From Eleginops maclovinus (Eukaryota > Chordata > Actinopteri > Perciformes > Eleginopidae), in contig NC_086363.1 in the NCBI RefSeq assembly GCF_036324505.1, positions 3,993,290-4,057,289 on the forward strand: a DNA stretch of 64,000 nt. The letters run 5' to 3'. Shown piece after piece: positions 38,667 to 64,000 of the stretch (position 1 is its first letter; each line of letters begins with the position of its first letter). A program made the position numbers and the translations under genes. Under the pieces are notes generated by a model. That model did not search any database. It had not been told where the DNA came from and saw only the letters and a list, made by a program, of their open reading frames with translations.

Positions 38667-38848
38667 ACAGTGTAGCCTAACCCAGGCAGTGGCGTTAGTC
38701 TCTCATCCAGAAACAGTGTCTTTTTCTCTGTCGCCCACATGGCAAACAGACTGGTTGATATGGCACTGATTGTACTGCTTTCTCAGGTACAGGGGCGTGT
38801 GTGTGTGTGTGTGTATGTGTGTGGGGGGGGTAAGGGTCTGTTCTTCTA

Positions 38849-39310
38849 ATTTAAAATGTGAAGATTGTTAGGAAGTGATGAATTCAGTTCAGGAAACCAA
38901 AACTTTTCTTGAAGAAAGAGATTTCTCTCAATAAAGAAATACAAAATCAATTAAATTAACCTGAATTTTTTCCAGGATATCTTCAGGTAAATGAGCTGGA
39001 TAGAGATATAATGCCCTTAACCTTTAGGGTGGATGTGTTTTTGTGTGTGTGCATGTGTAAGATCATGGTCCTTTATTTCAATTTAATCTGTTAAAGATGT
39101 TTCGGAAGTGATGAATTCAGTGGAAAATGCAAGATTTTTCACGAAAGATATTTCTCTCAATAAATTAATACTAAATAAATAAAATGAACCTCTAAAAGAC
39201 ACAAAAAGTGGTTCAGTTTTTATATTATTCGCAGAAAATCCACACCTCAATGAGTTGGATAGAGATCTAATTGCCCCACCACAGTGTGTGTAATGTGTGT
39301 GTGTAGTGTG
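38849..39310. repeat. Diverged tandem duplication, about 225 bp unit
   Basis: Units 38849-39055 and 39077-39310 share GGAAGTGATGAATTCAGT, ATTTCTCTCAATAAA, GAGTTGGATAGAGATCTAAT or its variant, and a terminal TGTGTG stretch. Lies in the probable tfap2d 3' UTR. Confidence 0.75.
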
Positions 39311-39452
39311 TGTTGGCAGTCACCACCCCTGTCCTGGAAAACAGTGATGTCAGCATGTCTGTTTACTTCCTGTTTTCAGAATTAATAAATTAACAAATAA
39401 AAAGTGTTGGATGTATCATAGCCGTCTCCATGGCAATGCTCCTCCTTGTCAT

Positions 39453-39453
<1 letters not shown>

Positions 39454-39521
<68 letters not shown>
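39454..39521 (+). repeat. (CA)n microsatellite, 68 bp
   Basis: In the probable tfap2d 3' UTR, about 250 nt after the stop. Confidence 0.99.
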
Positions 39522-39524
<3 letters not shown>

Positions 39525-39683
39525 AACAGGTTATTTGCACTCACACACATCAGGACGTCTTGTCTGGGACAGTTCAGGTTAGTGTTACATTTCAAAATAG
39601 GTTCAATAAATAATAATAATAATAAAGATGGTTTGTCCCAAAGAAGACACACGAGTTAACAAAACCTTTCTGACAATGCACCC

Positions 39684-39685
<2 letters not shown>

Positions 39686-39725
<40 letters not shown>
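39686..39725 (+). repeat. (CA)n microsatellite, 40 bp
   Basis: Begins about 45 nt after the tfap2d stop codon in the gene sense; read as UG repeats in the mRNA. Confidence 0.99.
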
Positions 39726-39727
<2 letters not shown>

Positions 39728-39769
39728 CGAAATGCAGCGCTCCAAGGCACAGGGACGGGAGGGAGCGGG

Positions 39770-55718
<15,949 letters not shown>

Positions 55719-56200
55719 TGTGTTTTTTCTCCAAAGTAACCCCGTTTTTTTTTTCTTTCTCCGCTCTCTGGCCCGGTCGAATGGCAATAATAAAAAATGC
55801 GTTAAAATCCTCAAAAAGCAAGAGAAATGGAAAAGTCCCCCTCGCCTGCTCTCGGTATCGGCAGAAAGCAGGAGCGTCTCCCCTCTGCACGGACGGGGCT
55901 GGCTCACGGATTTTGTACTTGCAGGGTATTTCTCGGCTGATGTCGTAGGTCCCTTGGTAATATAGAAGTTTTGAAAATTAAGCATCAGCACTGAGGAATG
56001 GGAGGACAATAGACGGAGCGGAGCATCCCAGGAGACAAGGAATAAATATTGTATCTTCGCTTTAATAAGGAACCGAGTGCTTCTTTCAACATTTTCTAAA
56101 CGCTTTTTGTGGACGTTTTCCCTTTTTGACCCGTTTATTTTTTTTTCCACAAGGCTCGCTTTCGACGTGTAATTCTTTTATTTATTTTTATTATTCACAT
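55719..56200 (-). promoter_or_regulatory. tfap2d 5' leader / proximal promoter region
   Basis: Upstream of the tfap2d ATG. Mixed composition with A/T runs; no clear TATA box at a sensible distance. Assigned by position only. Confidence 0.25.
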
Positions 56201-58599
56201 CGGCTACGTTGATTTTACAAAAAAAAAGTGCGGATTTTCAACGGAAATGTAAGTTTGCTTTGAAATATTATAGCGTTATTCTGACAAATACCAGCAGAAT
56301 AAAACGCCCTTTTCGGTTGTTTTTACAACAATCTTGTGATGGATTTGCTTATCTTCGATGGGGAATTTCCTGTAGTAGAAATGGGGTGTTTTTCGATGCC
56401 TTCTGCATGCTTTAGATTCATTTTACTTTTTACTTTTTCATGGCATTTTTAATCCTATGGTTTGATTCCATAATGAAATATTTACAAATGTAGGCTTCAC
56501 ATTTCCAGTAGGGATATATTCGATGTAACCACAACGGATTTAATAACATGTCATACTATAGTGAGTTTATTAATCAAAATGGCTTCAATTAAAAACCTTT
56601 ATACATCGTATATTATTATGACTTAAATGTATTTTGTTATGTGCTAAAATATTATTCATTTAGGCTTTTTTTTTACCTCCTTTTTAGTTATTTTTTACTT
56701 TTGCATGGAAAATATATTTAGACTATTTCTTGTATTTGCTTTCATACGGGGAAAGGGGGTTACTATGAGTGTTGCCTTTGTGGAAATAGACCTTTTTATT
56801 TCTTTTCAAATCAGCATTTTATGTGTATGTGTGATCTAAAGAAATGTGCCAGGTTTAAATTGAACAATGGACGAGTGTTGCTTATTATTATTAGTAGTAA
56901 TACTATTATTAATAATACTATTAATATAATTATTATATTTCCCAGCGGAACGGAGCCATTGTTTCATAGAAAGATGATTTTATTTTTGTTTGTTAATATG
57001 TATTTAAGTACATTTAAATAATGTCTTCTTACCACACGTTATTTTCTGACGTTTTATCTGACAACACCAAAGCATCAAACAGTAACAGATACACAGAAAC
57101 CACATGCACAGTGAGTGTATAGCCTAAATTATCAGAATGAATACACAGCACACAGCCTATTGCTGTCTTGCCCTTAGGCCACCCGGGAAGCAACAGAGAT
57201 ACAAAACGTAAAAAGCAGGAGAAGCCCAAAGCTTGTGGCCACAGCCTGAAGAGAAGCAAAGGGAAATAAAGGAGAGGGGGGGGGGGGGGCTGAAGGAGGA
57301 GAGAGAGGAGAGTCTGTCAGATTTCCTGCCATTCAAAACAAACCAGAGAGAGGGAGAGGGAGATAAGCCCTAATCAGTCTTGTTTTGGATGTTTTTTTCC
57401 TGCTCAGCTGTAACTGTAACCAAAGCGACTCCTTGATATTATTAAAGTGCAGGCTGCAGACGCCGGGACGCCGGATTGACTCTGCTCTTTAATTAACAAC
57501 TATTTCCCCTCCCATCTGTTACCGCATCTCTCTGCCCTAATCGGGTACAATAATAACATTAATAATCACAACAACAACAAATATACGCTATACTACTAAT
57601 GAGTCTATAGGCAGACGTGTAAATATAAAGTGTTTTTTTTAAATAAAATGTAATAGAAAATATATGTTTGTGCTCTTTTTATTATTGATTATTCCTCATA
57701 TGGTGCCATATCTCCAACTGGAATCACGTTGGTCACAGAGCTAATAGATCCCCCCTAAAAGCAGGTTTAAATATTCTACAAGATCTCCCTTTTCCTCTTG
57801 ATCAAGACTGTTTAGCCTTTAGTGTTGCAGTCACATCTGAAAAAGTCATCCTAACAAACACAAACGGTGCCTTAAATAGCCTCCTTTAAAAAGTTCTCAA
57901 GGCCTTTTATATTTTAATTAACCGGTACCGATTGTTTTGCCTCGGGGCTCGACGTGAAACCTCTGCACGACGAGACCGGTGAAGGCCGGTTGTCGCGCGG
58001 CAGGTATTAAAAAACGAAAGAGAGAGAATGAGGGTGGAAGGGGTGGGGGGGAGAAAGGGAGGAGGAGGGAGGGAGGGATGAATGGGAAGGCCACCGGGCA
58101 AAAAGAGATGGGGAGAGCAAGAAAGAGCTTTGGAGACAATTAAAGCACCTTAAGTGGTTCTTAATGTGGTCATTGGAACCGAGTTTTGTGGTTTTGTTTT
58201 GTTTTGGACTAAAATGTCAAGAACAACTCACAAAAATGATGTTTCGTGGACAGGAACTTAATCTAAAATGACATCCGGACGAGTTTTCAAGGGCAGGAAA
58301 TATATTTTGTGGGAATTTTGTAGCTTAACTGTGGATCAAAAGAGTGAAATACCTGAGAATATATTCTGCAGGTTTCAGAGAGAGACAGAAAAGAACAAGC
58401 ATTAAAATGTGAAATATGACATTACATTATTTATTTTTAACTACGTTAAAGTCATTCAATTCAGAGGCTTTCCCCCAAAATGTGTAGGCTACACTCCATT
58501 GCCCGGTGTCCTAACAGATTACTGCGCGCAAGAGTCACATTTAGTTATTTATGTCCGGAGGTTTTGGTGGTGTTTCCTTCAGGCAAATAAATATATGTT

Positions 58600-58870
58600 T
58601 GCAGGCCACCGTCGCCACCACCCCGAGGCACCAGTTGCACGGTAGACGGTCCTAATAGGGCTTAATGCCGACGAGTCGCCCCGCGTTTACCGAGGGCTTG
58701 GAGCGCAGCACCAGATGCGCACTGATCTCCGGACAGGAGCCAGCCCATCTGCCGCCTGACGAGGCAGGGAAAAGGCCCGAAACCCCGCACAGTTCAGCCC
58801 AGAGGCGAGAATTTAGATCAGCCCCAAGGTTTCTGGATGGACCGCTGCTCCTGCAGAGACATGGGGGCCC
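58600..58870. promoter_or_regulatory. CpG-rich block upstream of tfap2d
   Basis: GC-rich unique sequence about 3 kb upstream of the tfap2d ATG (CACCGTCGCCACCACC, CGACGAGTCGCCCCGCG). Could be a distal promoter, an unrecognised 5' exon or an enhancer. Confidence 0.25.
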
Positions 58871-59829
58871 TGGTGGTGCCATATTTCTAGAGAGAGTGTC
58901 AGTAAATAAGGCAGCATGGAGAGGCAGAAGATTAGGATCTGAGCTCATGTGGGCATGTGGCATTTTATGGTCAGTTTTGATATATAGCAAATGTGGCCTT
59001 TATTATTGTCATTTAAGAGATATTTCAAATAAATAATTGGGTATACAATCATATCTGGGAGGATTAAAGACAAAATGTCCCTCTAAAAGTAAAATGTCGT
59101 TACACTTCTACACCAATTCAGTTATAATTCCTCGAAAAATATTGTTCAAGACTCAAAATATACTCTTTTTCTGTCACTGTTGATGTCATAGCCATACCAA
59201 GAAAGGGGCCTTAATGCAGTTCAACGTTGATTCTTAAATAAATAATCCACCAGTTTCACACAAGAAATTCATTATGTGAAAAACGAAACAAAAACACACA
59301 TCTCCCACATGTTTCTAAACGGGTTGTCACCCTCTCTGTTGGATCAGCCCTGCTTGGTTTAAATGGTTTATTAGCAGACTACAACTTATTAATATCAGAT
59401 CACTGTATAGCCTGCAGTCATTTAGTGTATTGCTACACACAGTAATCCTCTTATAGGCTTTACAACATCTTTAAGTATATTTTTTTCTCAGATTGTAACA
59501 CTAGTGGTAATGATTTTAGTGGGGATCCAGAAGTTAAAACAATCTATAGAGGATACAGGTTTATTTCTTTTTCACGTTTTGCACGCCTCACATAAACAGT
59601 AAACTATTCCAACCCATTTAAATCCGAAGTTATACAGTTAGAAGAAATGCATACTGTCTGCTCCCTGTCTGTGCGCACATGTGTTGGCCTTGTTTGTGAG
59701 TCTGTTGTGGTTTTTAATCAGCCCCGGTCAGACACCGACCTCATATGACCATAAAGCGTCCGTTAACCCGGTCCTTCAGCCTATCTGTGAGTGTCTGTGT
59801 TTAGGTCTGCACCTTTCCAGCCTAAATAA

Positions 59830-60080
59830 CGACTGGCATAATGAAGAGCAACCATAACAAACGGCCCAGAAGATGTTTGTGTTTCTCCAACAGCAAAAGC
59901 AATTAAGAAAATGGTGTGTGACCTACATAAAGGATGCGCCTCGGAAGCAAGCACAGGTTAATATGCTAATATGGATCTGCTAATTGTGGGGATTTACTTG
60001 TCAGTTTGCGGGAGGGGAGGGGCCGGGGCGTCACTGCCGCCGCCTTGTTTAAGCCTTCAAGATCGGCAGCAAATTAATTT
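59830..60080. promoter_or_regulatory. Candidate upstream enhancer of tfap2d
   Basis: Unique block with GCATAATGAAGAGC, AAGCAATTAAG, TTAATATGCTAATATGGATC, GCTAATTGTGG and a GC-rich end. Octamer-like and homeodomain motifs are clustered. Confidence 0.3.
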
Positions 60081-60162
60081 CTCCCCTTGCAGTGCGTGAG
60101 GTGAGGAGGAAACAGGTGGTCGCGGTTAGATGGACAGTCAGGGAGACTCCAAATGTAATGCA

Positions 60163-60440
60163 GAGAGATAGAAAGATACTTTATTTATCCCAAGTTGGGA
60201 CATTGTTTTGTCACAGCAGCATTTTGACAGTCAACGTACAAGAATTACAAAAAGTCTTAAACGTAGAATAAAATGCAAATAAAATCAACAACAAATTCTC
60301 AGAAAAGACATGCATTGAGAAGAGTATATACACAGCAACAAAATAATATACTCAAGATGGAGGGATAGAGACTTTTAAATTAAATAAAATAAAATATAAT
60401 AAAAATGTAAAACAATATATACATACTCTCAGAAAATACA
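60163..60440 (+). repeat. Dispersed repeat fragment
   Basis: GATACTTTATTTATCCCAAG followed by TTGGGACATT and A-rich sequence, in the style of a known teleost repeat that begins with GATACTTTATTGATCCC. The part after 60260 contains two similar CTCAGAAAAnACAT segments. Confidence 0.5.
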
Positions 60441-63400
60441 TATATTAAGAGCATCTACACACTTTAAATCCAGAATAAATCTGAATACTCTGATATACCT
60501 ATCCACTAAAGGGACAGAAAAAAATAAACATAGTATGCTATTAAACAAGTTGTGTATATCAGCCTTTAGTTAAAAGTCAAATATAATCTGGGAGGTATTT
60601 GTAAGGTATGTACAGTATAATTATCATATTTTCTTGCCATTTACTCCGGGATTCAAACTAAAATGTATAATACATATACGTCCTGTCAAGTGCACACATC
60701 ATATTAATTATTATCGCCCCAGGGTGACACCCCCCCCCCCCCACACACACACACACACACCCACTCACCCCGCCCACACACACAGGACGTTTGGGCTTCT
60801 TCGAGGACCCTCCTTCTGTCTCGGAAACAATACTTTTAACGAAAGAAACAATATATCCAGGAACAACACGAGTACTAGTGTCATTTCCGGTTTGTGTTGT
60901 CAATTAGCGTGTTTAATAGTTGTTCTAATTACTCCTGAAGTCAAAGCATGAGTTCAGCTCAGGGCAGACACGTGTCAGCTGCTGCGAAAACACCGAAGAA
61001 AAGACCAATCTGCTGCCAACGGACAGCCACTCAACAACATATTGGAGGATATAATCCTTGGGCCTGAACCTGGCGATACAAAAACAAAGACTAGTGAATT
61101 TAGATCTTGGGCTGTTATTGCGGAAAAAAGTTTTCTTAATGGGTTTAAAATTCCGAGTTTCGAGTTAATCCTAATGTATGTATTTCTTCACAAATAATTG
61201 AGTATTGTTAGCGGTTATATGGACGGTTATAAAGTAGGGGTTTTCTTTACTCAAACAACCAATCAAGGTCCTTCTACGGTGAATGGTTAACAGTATATTA
61301 AAAGGACAGTTTAAGCCATCACTCGACCATAACTGATGCTGTAAAATTGATCTCTGAAACTTAACTTCAGCAGCTGTTGGATCAGTGAGCCGTGTGTGTA
61401 TGTGCGCGCGCGCGTGTTTTGTGCATCGATCGATGGTCATTAACTTATCTTTTCAAGAGTTCCTGAAGTGTTCTTGGAGATCACACGAAATCTAAAAGAC
61501 TTTTGACGATTTCCCATCCACTTTATTTGTGATGCACAGACAGATGGGAGAAATTGAGCAAAATGTACTTTTAGATTTTCATCTCTTCCTCCTCCTCTTC
61601 CTCACTGTTTGTTCCTGTCCACCAGCCACAGCACATAAGAGGCAACAGGAGAAAACAAACTTTTATACAATTCTCAATTATCTCACTGGGTTCTGTTTTG
61701 ATCGTTTCTTCAGATAGTTGATATGTCTCAATTGTGTCGAAGGATTTCAAATAATGTAAAAAATTAGGATAATCTTAAAGTGCACGTGATTACTTTGGAT
61801 TTTGCATCAGGCTACTTCTGCATGGTGAGTTCAATGTCAAGAGTCAAGTGTTTTTTTTTAACTTTTGGCTTTATTCTCACTGCAGCCACTTTCAATTCAT
61901 GTCCAACTCGTAAAGACTGTCATATTTACAGGATCTAATACAAATATTCAAAGTTACCAAACCACCAAAGCTGGTTTGATTTTTCAGGATAGCCTTGTGC
62001 TTGTTGTGGATCCAGGGTGATTTTCAGAGGAGAATCTCTGAAGGATTTACACAATTGGACAGTTGGGGTAATATTGGTGGGAAACCAAATAGCTACCTTA
62101 ATACATCCAAGTAATGTGACTACATCTGCATTTATTGAGACAACTTACATGTGGATTTTGAGAATTCAGCCCTTCTGACATTGTTGATTCTTCTGCAGCA
62201 GAGTGTAACTGCTAGTTTGTAATGTCTTCTTTACTACCTGCGAGATAAAGGACTTTGCTAAGGGATTATTCTGTAAAAGCTCTACCTATTGGCCTGCGAC
62301 CACTTTAAACACTGGGATGTTTACTCACTAGCCCTATTCACTTATTGCACATCTTTACTGGCTGTCAACCAAAGGGTTAGAAGGTGTTTTAGAGGCCTAA
62401 TGAAATCAAGAAGTAAAGATTATAGGAAGGATCATCTTGTGTGGCAGAAACATTTTCAACATAACGATAACTGAGTCCTCTGTAGCATGATTATGTTTTC
62501 TCTGCTTCCTCTTCCAGCCTCTCTTGTAGCTGGTTTAAAATCATCACATCAAACTAAATGAGCTTTTTTGCCAAATAAGGAAACTTGACACTTTATTTAC
62601 TCGAGTGCTCTTCATATTATTGAAGTGAAGAACATAATCATATCTAACAGCTGCTGGGTTCAGGTGCAGGGCAGAAGAGGAGGCCGTCCACATTCTGAAA
62701 GCTCCAATCTCACACATTTTATTAACACAAAGCTTTCATCATTCATTGGTTTGGACATTTCAGTGTGAAGGCTCCTTTTCCTTTACTCATCTCAGCTCTG
62801 CTCTTTCCTGTTCAATCTATGCTGATGCTATCTTTTTTTCTGACTCTATTTCAGGTTCAGAACTCGACGTGTGTTAAAAATGGACATGTGTTGACTCTTG
62901 GTGTTGCTGTTGGTGCTTCTTAACCTCATACTGCACTCAAAACAAGACAAGATCAGATGTTTTCTGGGCAAACGGGCAAGAAACGATCAACTAAAAATGA
63001 ACACATTTTCAGTTTTTATTATAGTCTGTCAGCATTTCAGTGGCCAAGATCCAAGTTTCTCCTGTGGACATAAATTACATTATTTTTAGCAATCTGAAAT
63101 GAGCCTTTTTTGTTAAAAAGTCACAACCTGTTCTTTTATTTTTGTAGTTTTTCTTGCATAACAGTTTTCCCCTTTTTGCTGTTCTTGTCCCGGCCAGCAG
63201 AGTGCGCCGCTTTGGCAGTGCAGCCTGAGGGTAGATTAACCTGCAGAAAGAGAGGGCACACACACACTTACTCGCACACATACACACACACATATTCACA
63301 CCCTCTCACTTTGAAAGCTAGTAAGTATACACATGCAAGGGGGCCGATGCAGGTTCAATGACTTTGATCGTGTAATTCCTGTGTAATCTCTGTAATCTTT

Positions 63401-64000
63401 TAAAGCACAGCTGTTTGAATGTATGTTGTATGCGTGTGTGATTGCATGAGTCACTGCTTGCCGTTATGTACATTGGATTAAGGAGATGAAGTAGAGGCCG
63501 AGGCTAACGCTAAAGGAAAATCTTTAAGAATCAAACGATCCGTCCACTCTGTTACAGATTTTCAATCCTGTACAGACTGGCTAATGTTTTTACTGTGGAC
63601 CTTAAACAGAGCCCTGGTTTGACAGTTTTACCTCTTTTAAAGTGTTAATGAAGGGTGTCTTTTTATATATTGTGTTGCAGTGAGTGTTAATAGCTGGTTA
63701 TGTGGACATTTGCTGGTGTCTTTAAGGCCTCCAGGCAGCCTAATTTGACCTTTTGACCTTTTTTATTATGGTAAAATTCAATAGGATGTCACTGAGGTAC
63801 CTTCTTTTTGTTGCATGACCACAAAATGAACACGATTTACTGTTTGTATATGATTGTATGAAATACATTCTAAATAAACCCTGATAATGAGAACTTATAA
63901 TGTGTGTTGTCTTTCTATTTTAGGCATTTTTCTTCACATTTAAATACAGAAAACATCCTCATTTACCCGACTCTTTATGTTGAAGATATCTGTGACTGGC

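Larger units (their letters stand above)
56201..64000. other. Gene-free region upstream of tfap2d
   Basis: 7.8 kb with no exon recognised. Contains a 13-G tract near 57280, a CpG-rich block at 58600-58870, a candidate enhancer at 59830-60080 and a repeat at 60163-60440. The remainder is unique AT-rich sequence. Confidence 0.7.

Overview
This 64 kb window is vertebrate nuclear DNA, almost certainly from a ray-finned (teleost) fish. The evidence is large non-coding stretches, many dinucleotide microsatellites (up to about 200 bp), several dispersed repeats of the type scattered through teleost genomes, and two intron-containing genes whose predicted proteins are unmistakable AP-2 transcription factors. 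I cannot name the species.

Both genes lie on the minus strand, head to tail. tfap2d (7 introns, 8 coding exons, 55718 down to 39770, 458 aa) is upstream. tfap2b (6 introns, 7 coding exons, 31692 down to 19600, 442 aa) is downstream. I rebuilt every coding exon from splice-site dinucleotides and reading phase: all junctions keep frame, all introns are GT..AG, and both models end in a stop codon. As I recall, TFAP2D and TFAP2B are also neighbours in mammals, so this looks like conserved linkage. Exons 5 and 6 have identical lengths in the two genes (119 and 142 nt), as expected of an old tandem duplication. tfap2d has one extra intron that splits the last coding exon of the tfap2b type.

Layout: 1-18.6 kb lies beyond tfap2b and has no recognisable gene; it holds microsatellites, a minisatellite inside a mobile-element copy, two diverged local duplications, a near-perfect 31-bp hairpin and some unique CpG/homeobox-motif-rich blocks. 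18.6-31.7 kb is tfap2b. 31.7-39.8 kb is the intergenic region plus the probable long tfap2d 3' UTR with several CA/TG arrays. 39.8-55.7 kb is tfap2d, whose introns 2 and 3 carry more local duplications and two inverted mobile-element copies around a CpG-rich block. 55.7-64 kb lies upstream of tfap2d and has no recognisable gene.

Both products are sequence-specific dimeric activators that bind GC-rich AP-2 sites in development (neural crest, kidney and sympathetic system for TFAP2B; mainly brain and retina for TFAP2D). The gene-poor flanks are typical of a developmental regulator landscape, and several blocks are offered as candidate enhancers at low confidence. I found no convincing new coding system, tRNA or rRNA gene, or CRISPR array. 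The most unusual sequence-level signals are the hairpin at 15280-15346, the splice-site context of tfap2b exon 3, and the arrangement inside tfap2d intron 3.
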